A stretch of DNA of 12,884 nt. It comes from JAHBXL01 sp038247555 (lineage in GTDB: Bacteria > Planctomycetota > Phycisphaerae > Phycisphaerales > UBA1924). Shown in pieces: positions 1-5,785 of the stretch; within the stretch, counting starts at the first letter, position 1, and the number at the start of each line of letters is the position of its first letter. Below the pieces are notes generated by a model. The model saw only the letters and a program-made list of their open reading frames with translations. It had not been told where the DNA came from and made no database searches. The stretch lies in contig JBBRUT010000107.1 in NCBI GenBank assembly GCA_038247555.1, positions 1 through 12,884 of the forward strand. Direction: 5' to 3'. The translations under genes were made by a program, and so were the position numbers.

Positions 1-76
1 GGGGGGGGGGGGGGGGGGGGGGCGGGGGCGGGGCGGGCGGGGCGCGGGGCCCGCGCCGCCGCCCCCCCGGCCCGGG
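1..76. repeat. Poly-G and G/C low-complexity contig end
   Basis: The window opens with 22 consecutive G, followed by G-runs broken by single C and then C-runs. There is no codon structure and no resemblance to what follows. Such a stretch at position 1 is most simply a contig end made of low-quality or poly-G reads. A true G-rich locus cannot be excluded from sequence alone. Confidence 0.7.
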
Positions 77-237
77 GTGGTGATCATGGGTGATTGGGAG
101 GCGGTAGGGAACCCGGGTCTCAAACGAGCCGGAGTGTATGAGCGGGAATGGCCCTCTGCGGGCTTGGCAAGGCACCTTTCGGACCTTCCTCGCCCTCTCC
201 AGGCGGTGCCAATGACAGTCCCGCGGCCGCGAGCCGA

Positions 238-243
238 TACAGT
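238..243 (+). promoter_or_regulatory. -10-like box before the TPR gene
   Basis: TACAGT lies 4 bases before the ATG at 248 and 7 bases before the in-frame ATG at 251. No Shine-Dalgarno sequence precedes either ATG. An ATGACA at 212-217 could be a weak -35, but its 20-base spacing is long. The arrangement fits a leaderless mRNA and favours 248 or 251 as the start. Inferred from spacing only. Confidence 0.35.
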
Positions 244-247
244 TTCC

Positions 248-1330
248 ATGATGCACGAAGGAAACGGCAATGTTGAGGGCGGCGTGAACAGCGGCGGGGC
301 GTCCAAGGGCCCGCTTGTGGCTGTTGCCGCGCTGGTGCTGGCCGTGGGTGTGGTCGGCTGGTTTGTGTTCAACATGGCCACCAGCGCCCCGAGCACCGCC
401 CGCGCCACGGGCAGCGGGGGGAGCGGTACGCTTCCACGCGACGCCGCGATGACCATCGAGGCGGGCATGGAGTCCGCCGCGACCTATTCCAACCAGGGCC
501 GATATGGCGAAGCTTCGGCGATCCTCGCCAAGCTCACCGAGCAGAGCGCGGAGAACCGCTCGGTTCGCCTGATGTATGCACAGTCGCTGATGGGAGAGAG
601 GAAGTTCAAGGACGCTTACGGGCAGTATCAGGCCGCGTTTGCCCTTGATGCGGCGGGCACCGCCGCGAAGGTCACCCCGGCGCAGGCCAAGCTGCACTTT
701 GAAGCCGGCACGTGCGCCAACCAGGCCGGGCTGCCCGAACGCGCGGTCGAACATTACGAGATGGCGCAGATTGGTGAGCCCTCGGAGGCCCGCTACCCGC
801 TTTACCTCGCGATGATGCAGATCAAGCTCGGGGCCGAGGACGCCGCGAACGCAAGCCTTGTGCGTGCGGCGAAGCTGAACCCGGATCTTGCCGAGGCCTG
901 GGGGACGATGGCGGAACTGGCCCTGCGAAAGAACTCGCTGTCGCTTGCCTCCCAGCATCTCGAAGCCGCCGAGCGCTTGCAGCCCGAGGTCGCCCGCTGG
1001 CGCATTGTGCGGGCTCGCATCCTCAACCGCGAGGGTGACCCGGAGAAGGCCGCGACGCTCCTGCTCGCCCTTGATCCCGCCTCGCTCCGCGCCCACGACG
1101 CGATGACCGCCCTGGCGCAGAGCTACGGCCTGCTCAAGCGTCCTCTCGATGCGGCCAAGCTGTATGCCGATGCCGCGAAGGCGAAGCCGGATGATGCGGA
1201 GCTCTTTTTCGAGGCCGCTCAGTGGTTTGAACGTGGTGGAAACGAAACCGCCGCGGCCGAGCATGCCCGCATCGGCGCGATGCTGGGGCACGATGGCTGC
1301 AAGGACATGCTCACCCGCGCGGGCGAGTGA
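248..1330 (+). CDS. Membrane-anchored tetratricopeptide repeat protein
   Basis: This is a predicted 360-residue protein with a short Gly/Asn-rich N-terminus, one transmembrane segment at about residues 22-42, a Ser/Gly linker, and then helical repeats to the C-terminus. The repeats have the TPR pattern of paired helices with Ala/Gly/Tyr spacing and Asp/Pro turns: one begins near the AATYSNQGRYGEASAIL stretch, another ends in AAKLNPDLAEAW, and a late one ends in AKAKPDD. TPR domains are protein-protein interaction scaffolds; the partner is not evident. The frame is open back to a GTG at 77, and an ATG at 212 is also possible. I chose 248 because the residues before it look non-coding and a -10-like box sits just upstream. 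The gene converges with the SDR gene, with 3 bases between their stop codons. The family call is firm and the role unknown. Confidence 0.8.
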   Translation: MMHEGNGNVEGGVNSGGASKGPLVAVAALVLAVGVVGWFVFNMATSAPSTARATGSGGSGTLPRDAAMTIEAGMESAATYSNQGRYGEASAILAKLTEQSAENRSVRLMYAQSLMGERKFKDAYGQYQAAFALDAAGTAAKVTPAQAKLHFEAGTCANQAGLPERAVEHYEMAQIGEPSEARYPLYLAMMQIKLGAEDAANASLVRAAKLNPDLAEAWGTMAELALRKNSLSLASQHLEAAERLQPEVARWRIVRARILNREGDPEKAATLLLALDPASLRAHDAMTALAQSYGLLKRPLDAAKLYADAAKAKPDDAELFFEAAQWFERGGNETAAAEHARIGAMLGHDGCKDMLTRAGE

Positions 1331-1333
1331 GCA

Positions 1334-2113
1334 TTAGAGCATCGAGCGTCCACCATCGAGCCGAATGATCTGCCCGGTGACGTACTGCGCATCCAGCGCC
1401 AGCCATCGCACCGCATCCGCGGCGTCTTCGGGCGTGCCCGCACGTTCGAGCGGAATGTGCCGGACATATGCCGCCTGTGCGGCGGGGTCGGACTCCTGCC
1501 CCGATTCCGGCCATGCAACCACACCGGGGGCGATGGCGTTCACCCGTACCCGCGGGGCAAGCTCGCGCGCGAGTGTGCGCACCATCTCCACAAGCGCGGC
1601 TTTGGACATCGCATAGCTCGAGTACCCACGCCGCGGCAGCCCGTGCTCGCCCATCGCGTGGATGTCCGCCATCGCCACGATCGCCCCGCCGCCCGTGAGC
1701 GACGACTGCATGAGTGCGGGTGCAAATGCGCGCGACAGCAGCAGGGGTGCAAGTGCGTTCACCGTGTAGTCGCGGATCGCCCGCTCGGGGGTGACGTCCG
1801 CGAGCGCGGACGAGTCGTACACCGAAGCGTTGTGCACCAACACATCGCAGCGGGGGTGGGCCGCGGCGAGCGCGGTGGCCTGCGAAACCACGGTGGCGGG
1901 ATCATCAAGCGCGAGTGCGTGCGCGGTCGCTTGCACACCGAGTTTGTGGATCTCTGCCGCGGTGGCCTCGGCTTCTTCTTGCGAGCGCTTGTAGGTCAAT
2001 AGGACATCGCACCCTGCCCGCGCAAACGACAGACAGATCGCGCGGCCAACCCGCCTCGCCCCGCCCGTGACGATCACCACCGGTCGGTTGGTGTGCTCCC
2101 AGGGTGATCTCAT
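1334..2113 (-). CDS. SDR oxidoreductase, pteridine reductase-like (FolM/PTR1 type)
   Basis: This 259-residue short-chain dehydrogenase would reduce a substrate with NAD(P)H in the cytoplasm. The nucleotide-binding motif TGGARRVG is at 16-23; the Arg pair is typical of NADPH-preferring pteridine reductases. HNAS follows at 94-97. Instead of the usual catalytic Ser there is ADIHA with Asp150, followed by Tyr167 and Lys171 in YxxxK, matching the Asp-Tyr-Lys set of pteridine reductases. The APGVVAWPE stretch (195-203) also resembles bacterial members of that group. The likely role is reduction of dihydrobiopterin, dihydromonapterin or dihydrofolate, but substrate specificity cannot be read from sequence. 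Its ATG overlaps the TGA of the upstream small membrane protein gene as ATGA, so translation is probably coupled. A generic SDR of another substrate class is the alternative. Confidence 0.85.
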   Translation of the reverse strand: MRSPWEHTNRPVVIVTGGARRVGRAICLSFARAGCDVLLTYKRSQEEAEATAAEIHKLGVQATAHALALDDPATVVSQATALAAAHPRCDVLVHNASVYDSSALADVTPERAIRDYTVNALAPLLLSRAFAPALMQSSLTGGGAIVAMADIHAMGEHGLPRRGYSSYAMSKAALVEMVRTLARELAPRVRVNAIAPGVVAWPESGQESDPAAQAAYVRHIPLERAGTPEDAADAVRWLALDAQYVTGQIIRLDGGRSML

Positions 2114-2496
2114 CGCTTGCGTCCCTTCCCGCCGCGGCCGGAACTCGGGGCGTCATCGTCATCGTCGTCATCGGGACGCAGATCGACATCCCCCGGCGAA
2201 AGATCTGAAGGGTCGATGTCCCGGGTGTCATCATCATCGAGCTCATCGTCGGGCGGAAGCCGGAGCCGGCGGGCCGCCTCATCCCAAGCGCCGGGTGCAC
2301 GCCCGCGCAGCCGCTTTTTGCGAACAACCTCCGCCCTCGTCCGGCGTCGCGCTGCCATCAGCCATAGCGTTGCAAACACGATGGTGAAGACCGCAACCCC
2401 CATGAGCAGGAACGCGCCCACCCGCACTTTGTCAAGCGGTACCCGCCCGGAGGTCTGGGCAAGTGTCAGCAGGGCATTGGCAAACGCCGGATTCAT
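2110..2496 (-). CDS. Small single-pass membrane protein with Arg-rich and acidic tail
   Basis: This 128-residue protein is not a recognised family. A short N-terminal region (about 1-24) is followed by one hydrophobic segment at about 27-48 (GAFLLMGVAVFTIVFATLW), then a strongly basic stretch (about 49-76) as expected for a cytoplasmic membrane-proximal segment. The C-terminal third is very acidic, with runs of Asp at about 82-90 and 108-115, and ends in a basic GRGGKGRKR tail. The Asp runs are encoded by a repetitive GTC/ATC tract (plus-strand sense) around 2152-2172 and 2229-2249, which may vary in length. It is the first gene of a two-gene unit with the SDR gene (ATGA overlap). No function is assigned. 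Hydrophobicity, clean frame and coupling support it as a real gene. Confidence 0.7.
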   Translation of the reverse strand: MNPAFANALLTLAQTSGRVPLDKVRVGAFLLMGVAVFTIVFATLWLMAARRRTRAEVVRKKRLRGRAPGAWDEAARRLRLPPDDELDDDDTRDIDPSDLSPGDVDLRPDDDDDDDAPSSGRGGKGRKR

Positions 2497-2502
2497 GAAT
2501 GG

Positions 2503-2508
2503 AGGGTA
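2503..2508 (-). promoter_or_regulatory. -10-like box before the small membrane protein gene
   Basis: On the minus strand TACCCT is followed by six bases and then the ATG at 2496. No Shine-Dalgarno sequence is present, so a transcript started here would be leaderless or nearly so. No convincing -35 was found. The surrounding 2497-2613 gap holds nothing else except a GC hairpin. Confidence 0.35.
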
Positions 2509-2556
2509 ACCGATCGCGTTTGACCACGGATGACGATGCCCGTCGGAAGGAGCGAT

Positions 2557-2575
2557 CGCCCCGGCAACGGGGGCG
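2557..2575. terminator. GC hairpin between methyltransferase and small membrane protein genes
   Basis: CGCCCC (2557-2562) and GGGGCG (2570-2575) form a perfect 6-bp stem with a 7-base loop, 39 bases after the methyltransferase stop on the minus strand. There is no T-run after it, so intrinsic termination is only a possibility. It may simply punctuate the two transcription units. Confidence 0.25.
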
Positions 2576-2613
2576 GTTGGGCTGACCGGGTTCGCGGGTA
2601 TGCGGGGAGAGGA

Positions 2614-3342
2614 TCACGCCCGAACTGCAACCGCCAGCACCGAAGTTCCCCACGGAATGTGCAGCGGCCGAGTGAGCCGCTCCTCCACATCGCACCACGC
2701 CGCCGCCAGGGCGTTCACCGGCCGGGGTGGAACGCTGAACTGTTCGCTCTTGTTCGCCGCGCTCCGGTTCCGTCTGGCGACCAGCCATTTCGGCACATAC
2801 AGGGAATGAAACAGGTACCGCACGCTGACCAACCGCGCCGGCGGCTGGATCAGCGACGCAAACCCGCTCGCCGTGTATCTGCGGTGGTGGTGGTTGATCT
2901 CATCGTGATGGTCCCACAGCGACATGAACGCGGGCACCGTCATCATCAATCGTCCCCCCGGACGCAGCATCCTGACCATCTCGCCCACCGCCCACGCGTC
3001 GCGCTCGATGTGCTCAACCACATCCAGCGACGTTATGAGGTCGAAGCGGCCCTCCCAACCCTTGTACTCGGCATCGCCGAGCGGCCGCGTATGGATCAGC
3101 GCGCGATCCGGGTTGCTCTCCGTCAGCAGCGAGGTATCGATCTCGATGCCCTGGACCGCGCCAAACTCGCGCAGCTTCGGAAAGAACAGCGCATCGCCGC
3201 AGCCGACGTCGAGGATCTGCGAGTTAAACGGGAGCGCGGGCGAGAGCCGCCGCAGCTCCCGCATCAGGATGCGTTCGCGCGAACGCCACCACCAGTGCCG
3301 GCGGTAGAGGTCCGCGTAAACGCGTCCGTAGTCGCCTTGCAT
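2614..3342 (-). CDS. Class I SAM-dependent methyltransferase
   Basis: This 242-residue cytosolic methyltransferase has a Rossmann fold. The SAM-binding motif I is LDVGCGD at 44-50, the acidic end of strand 2 is GIEID at 65-69, the post-II motif is DLITSLDVVEHI at 101-112, and LRPGG at 126-130 precedes strand 5. The N-terminal DYGRVYADLYRRHWWWRSR block and the later SLWDHHDEINHHHRRYT block are characteristic of methyltransferases encoded beside GtrB/DPM glycosyltransferases, which act on glycolipids or surface polysaccharides. The substrate is unknown. The start at 3342 keeps the conserved aromatic N-terminal block; a weak GGAA lies about 10 bases upstream. Its first 79 bases overlap the end of the glycosyltransferase gene in another frame, so the two are very likely co-transcribed. 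Confidence 0.85.
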   Translation of the reverse strand: MQGDYGRVYADLYRRHWWWRSRERILMRELRRLSPALPFNSQILDVGCGDALFFPKLREFGAVQGIEIDTSLLTESNPDRALIHTRPLGDAEYKGWEGRFDLITSLDVVEHIERDAWAVGEMVRMLRPGGRLMMTVPAFMSLWDHHDEINHHHRRYTASGFASLIQPPARLVSVRYLFHSLYVPKWLVARRNRSAANKSEQFSVPPRPVNALAAAWCDVEERLTRPLHIPWGTSVLAVAVRA

Positions 3343-4331
3343 ACGACAATTTCCGTGCCGCGGCCGTCGGCGGCGCGGGGATGAACGAGGTGCTGACGGA
3401 TGAGCGCGACGGGGCGGCGGCGGGTTTCATCAAACGTGCGGTGGACGTATTCGCCGACGATTCCCATGAACAGGAGTTGAACGCCGCCGAGAAACCAGAT
3501 GGAGATGATGAGTGTCGGCCAGCCGCGCGGCCAAGTGGGGTTGTCGATCACGATCGCGAGCGTGAGGTAGACGATCGCGGTGAGGAAGGAGACGCCGGAG
3601 ATTGCAAACCCCAGCACCTGCATGATCCGCACCGGCACACTCGAGAAGCTGAACAGCCCGTCGTACGCCAGCGAAAGAAGCTTCCTGAGTGTGTACTTGG
3701 GCGCCCCCGCGTGGCGTGCTGAGCGTTCATACTCGACGCCGACCTGCTTGTAGCCGACCCATGCGCGCAGGCCGCGGACAAAGCGATTGCGTTCCGGCAG
3801 ACGCAGCATCGCCTCGACAACTGTCCGCCGCATGACGCAGAAGTCGCCGGTATCGAGGGGGATGTCGATCGAAGCCACACTCCGAAGCGTGCGATAGAAC
3901 GCAAAGTATGCGGCGCGCTTGAGGATGTTCTCCTTGCGTGCGCGGCGGACGCCGTAGGCGACATCGGCACCTTTGCGGATGGCTTCGACAAGAAGGCCGA
4001 TGGCTTCGGGCGGGTCCTGCAGGTCGCCGTCGATGATCGCGACCACATCGCCCCTGCAATGTGCAAGCCCCGTCGAGACCGCCGCCTGGTGGCCGAAGTT
4101 GCGGGTGAGAAAGATGCCAGTGAAGACCGCGTCTTCATCGACGATGCGGGCAATGAGGGCTTCGGTGCCATCGCGGCTGCCGTCAGAAATCAGGAGCACC
4201 TCCGCGCGATCAAACCCCGCGGCGGCCGGTGATGCCAGGAACGCCAACACCCTGCGCCGCAACTCCGGGAGGTTGTCCTCCTCGTTGAACACCGGGATAA
4301 TGATGCTCAGGAATGAGCCAAGGTCCGACAT
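3264..4331 (-). CDS. GtrB/DPM-type family 2 glycosyltransferase
   Basis: This 355-residue enzyme has a GT-A catalytic domain and two C-terminal membrane helices. The family builds polyprenyl-phosphate-linked sugars (for example undecaprenyl-phosphate-glucose or dolichyl-phosphate-mannose analogues) at the inner face of the membrane. Visible motifs are SIIIPVFNEEDNL at 9-21, ISDGSRDGT at 48-56 with nucleotide-contacting Asp50, the metal-binding DGDLQDPP at 101-108, and RNRFVRGLRAWVGY at 181-194. Helices lie at about 236-262 and 270-294. The final 45 or so residues are low in family character and overlap the methyltransferase start. The ATG at 4331 is the only sensible start; it has no strong Shine-Dalgarno sequence and lies in a hairpin loop. 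With the methyltransferase it probably serves a glycolipid or surface-polysaccharide pathway. Donor sugar and acceptor are unknown. Confidence 0.9.
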   Translation of the reverse strand: MSDLGSFLSIIIPVFNEEDNLPELRRRVLAFLASPAAAGFDRAEVLLISDGSRDGTEALIARIVDEDAVFTGIFLTRNFGHQAAVSTGLAHCRGDVVAIIDGDLQDPPEAIGLLVEAIRKGADVAYGVRRARKENILKRAAYFAFYRTLRSVASIDIPLDTGDFCVMRRTVVEAMLRLPERNRFVRGLRAWVGYKQVGVEYERSARHAGAPKYTLRKLLSLAYDGLFSFSSVPVRIMQVLGFAISGVSFLTAIVYLTLAIVIDNPTWPRGWPTLIISIWFLGGVQLLFMGIVGEYVHRTFDETRRRPVALIRQHLVHPRAADGRGTEIVVCKATTDAFTRTSTAGTGGGVRANAS

Positions 4332-4340
4332 ATCGGACAG

Positions 4341-4346
4341 ACTTTA
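4341..4346 (-). promoter_or_regulatory. -10-like box before the glycosyltransferase gene
   Basis: TAAAGT on the minus strand is separated by 9 bases from the ATG at 4331. A 12-base palindrome CGGCCGCGGCCG (4353-4364) occupies the spacer to any -35. The leader would be only a few bases long. Support is positional. Confidence 0.3.
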
Positions 4347-4404
4347 CCCGAACGGCCGCGGCCGGGCACGAAGATTCTCATCCGGTCACCAGTCCTTCAA
4401 ACGG

Positions 4405-4896
4405 TCAGCGAAGCGGCTGAGAAGAGCCGATCGGGACGATGAATGCCTCCCCGCGGGTGCGGACGATGCCGGAGGGCTGGCCTGCTTCGGCGAGCGCGGC
4501 GAGAAGCTGATCGTCATTCAGGATGCAGACCGGTGCGGCCGCAGCGGTTTCGCAGGGGGTCGTGGGTATGGGCTCACTTCGGGCGATGCGGACGGTAACG
4601 CGCGAGGGTGCCGCGACCAGCGCGGTTGGGTCGTTCGTGACCAGTGCCACGGCCGGCGCGGTCTCCGGAATGATGGGCAAGGAATCGCGTTGCGTGATGG
4701 CGGTGCCGCCGGGAGAGGGCTGCACGGTTGGCGCCGAGGGGAGCGAGAAATAGACCGCCGCGGCGAGCGCGAGGACACCGGTGCCGGATGCCGCGGCGCG
4801 AACGGCACGCTTGCGGCGGGTGCGTGCGCGGAGATGAGCGTGGAGCGAATCGAGGATCTCGTGCTTGCGGTGGGTGTGTGTGTGTGTGTTACTCAT
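4405..4896 (-). CDS. Single-pass membrane protein, probable anti-sigma factor
   Basis: This 163-residue protein has a cytoplasmic N-terminus rich in His and Thr, a basic helix (about 15-33), one transmembrane segment at about 35-52 (ASGTGVLALAAAVYFSL), and an extracytoplasmic Ala/Pro/Thr-rich region. Its gene starts inside the end of the sigma region 4 gene (8-base overlap ATGAGTAA), the usual layout of an ECF sigma and its anti-sigma. No ZAS or other named anti-sigma motif is visible, so the role is inferred from topology and position. The frame is open back to 4995, but the ATG at 4896 has a good Shine-Dalgarno (AGAGGTGG, about 5 bases away) and is preferred. Codons 3-8 are encoded by a (GT)8 run (plus-strand sense), so slippage would inactivate it. 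Confidence 0.7.
   Translation of the reverse strand: MSNTHTHTHRKHEILDSLHAHLRARTRRKRAVRAAASGTGVLALAAAVYFSLPSAPTVQPSPGGTAITQRDSLPIIPETAPAVALVTNDPTALVAAPSRVTVRIARSEPIPTTPCETAAAAPVCILNDDQLLAALAEAGQPSGIVRTRGEAFIVPIGSSQPLR
4874..4889. repeat. (GT)8 dinucleotide microsatellite in the anti-sigma start
   Basis: Sixteen bases of perfect GT repeat (AC on the coding strand) sit at codons 3-8 of the membrane protein gene, immediately after the sigma gene stop. A gain or loss of one unit shifts the reading frame of the membrane protein but leaves the sigma reading frame unchanged. Confidence 0.9.
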
Positions 4897-5149
4897 GGTC
4901 CACCTCTTGGAGGCCCTTGCCGAGTTTCTGGAGGGAGCGGCGGATTCGGCCGTACGCAGCGCCGATGGTTGTGCCGACTGCGCGGGCCGCGCCATCGAGC
5001 GTTGTGCCGCGGCCGAAGCGCAGCATCAGGAGTTCCTGATCACCCGGGTGCAGGGATGCGATGAGCGACTGGAGTTCTGCACGCGATACGTGCGGGTCGT
5101 GATCGCCTGTGCCAGTCGCCTGGCGTGCGGAGGCAGCCTCGCGGGCCAA
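4889..5149 (-). CDS. Sigma-70 region 4 protein, apparently lacking region 2
   Basis: The 86 residues from the TTG at 5149 consist of a short linker and a sigma-70 region 4 domain (about 24-80). ELQSLIASLHPGDQELLMLRF is followed by a helix-turn-helix at about 50-71 (TTLDGAARAVGTTIGAAYGRIRR), which binds the -35 element. A complete ECF sigma factor is about 170-200 residues and has region 2 before this. Here the frame is closed by a TGA at 5188-5186, and the DNA just upstream encodes a different protein, so there is no room for region 2. No Shine-Dalgarno sits at a proper distance before the TTG. I read this as the 3' part of a sigma gene whose 5' part was lost by deletion or misassembly. A stand-alone region 4 regulator is the alternative. 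Confidence 0.75.
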   Translation of the reverse strand: MAREAASARQATGTGDHDPHVSRAELQSLIASLHPGDQELLMLRFGRGTTLDGAARAVGTTIGAAYGRIRRSLQKLGKGLQEVDHE

Positions 5150-5669
5150 GCGAGTACGCCTCGCTCCGGACCGGCACCAAACTTGTCAGCGGTGATCCCG
5201 GGCCCTGCGGCGATGGGCGGTTGGGAAAATGCTGGATCGCGAAGGTCAAGCCCTCATCGCCTTGGTTGGTCATATTTCGGGCATGAAGCTGCTGCATGCC
5301 GAAGGCATACTGCAGTGTCGAGAGGGCGGTATCCGCGGAGACTCGCTTCAGGGAGATCGCCGGAATGGCGATGTTGGCCGCTTCGCTCGGGATCATCACG
5401 TTGACAGGCGTCTTCGCGGCAGACTCTAACGCCGCTTTCTGCACAGCTTTGACGAACTCCTGCAGTGTTCCACCCGCAAACTCCACATCGATGATGGGCA
5501 TCGGGGGACGTGCGCCTTCCCGCGCCGCCGCGGAAGCGGAGGTTGGAGTGGTGGGTGTGGGCTCGGGCTGGGCGCGGGTTGGCACTCCCGGCTGCTGTGC
5601 GATGGCCGCGGATGAGAGGGCCAGTGCGGCGATGAGGGGAAGTGTCGTGAGCAAAGGGCGGCGGGTCAT
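5040..5669 (-). CDS. Secreted protein with STN/secretin-like domain, 3' end replaced
   Basis: The N-terminus is a clear Sec signal peptide with a basic start, hydrophobic core and AIA-QQ cleavage site near residue 24. A Pro/Thr linker follows, then a domain at about 59-145. Its pattern (IIDVEFAGGTLQEFVKAV, AIPAISLKRVSADTALSTLQYAF) resembles the short alpha/beta STN/secretin N domains of planctomycete secreted proteins. From about residue 160 to the stop at 209 the sequence becomes Arg/Pro/Cys-rich. In that stretch it is simply the sigma gene read in another frame, so the original C-terminus is probably missing. The start at 5669 has GGAG six bases upstream, inside an inverted repeat. It shares an intergenic region with prfB, which points the other way. 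Family membership and function are not certain. Confidence 0.6.
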   Translation of the reverse strand: MTRRPLLTTLPLIAALALSSAAIAQQPGVPTRAQPEPTPTTPTSASAAAREGARPPMPIIDVEFAGGTLQEFVKAVQKAALESAAKTPVNVMIPSEAANIAIPAISLKRVSADTALSTLQYAFGMQQLHARNMTNQGDEGLTFAIQHFPNRPSPQGPGSPLTSLVPVRSEAYSLGPRGCLRTPGDWHRRSRPARIACRTPVAHRIPAPG

Positions 5670-5675
5670 GGGGGT

Positions 5676-5696
5676 CTCCGGTTTGGTGTACCGGAG
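5676..5696 (-). promoter_or_regulatory. Inverted repeat holding the ribosome-binding site of the secreted protein gene
   Basis: CTCCGGT (5676-5682) and ACCGGAG (5690-5696) are perfect 7-base inverted repeats with a 7-base spacer. On the minus strand the GGAG of the second arm is the Shine-Dalgarno of the gene starting at 5669. It could form an mRNA hairpin that hides the binding site, or an operator overlapping a TACACC -10-like box. Confidence 0.4.
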
Positions 5697-5701
5697 GAGA
5701 A

Positions 5702-5716
5702 CGCCACCGGGTGGCG
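5702..5716. repeat. CGCCAC/GTGGCG inverted repeat in the divergent prfB intergenic region
   Basis: CGCCAC (5702-5707) and GTGGCG (5711-5716) form a perfect 6-base inverted repeat with a 3-base centre, midway between the divergent starts at 5669 and 5786. It could be a regulator-binding site; no known operator is recognised. Confidence 0.3.
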
Positions 5717-5772
5717 GCTTTGGCGCGGGAAGCGAGAGAATCGGCGAAGCTGGCGGAACCCGGACAGGGTCC

Positions 5773-5778
5773 TACACT
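5773..5778 (+). promoter_or_regulatory. -10-like box before prfB
   Basis: TACACT is followed by seven bases and then the prfB ATG at 5786. There is no Shine-Dalgarno before the ATG. Transcription starting at the usual distance from this box would begin at or next to the ATG, giving a leaderless message. No good -35 is visible; TGGCGG at 5751-5756 is 16 bases away but poor. Confidence 0.45.
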
Positions 5779-5785
5779 CTGCCCC

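Noticed and set aside
2152..2249. Trinucleotide-like ATC/GTC runs as a microsatellite or CRISPR-like array
   Set aside because: The runs are short, interrupted and explained by poly-Asp codons in the small membrane protein; there are no spacers.
3973..5064. A 363-codon plus-strand frame spanning the glycosyltransferase and membrane protein genes
   Set aside because: It crosses several genes on the opposite strand, has low-complexity Arg/Gly composition and no ribosome site or domain.
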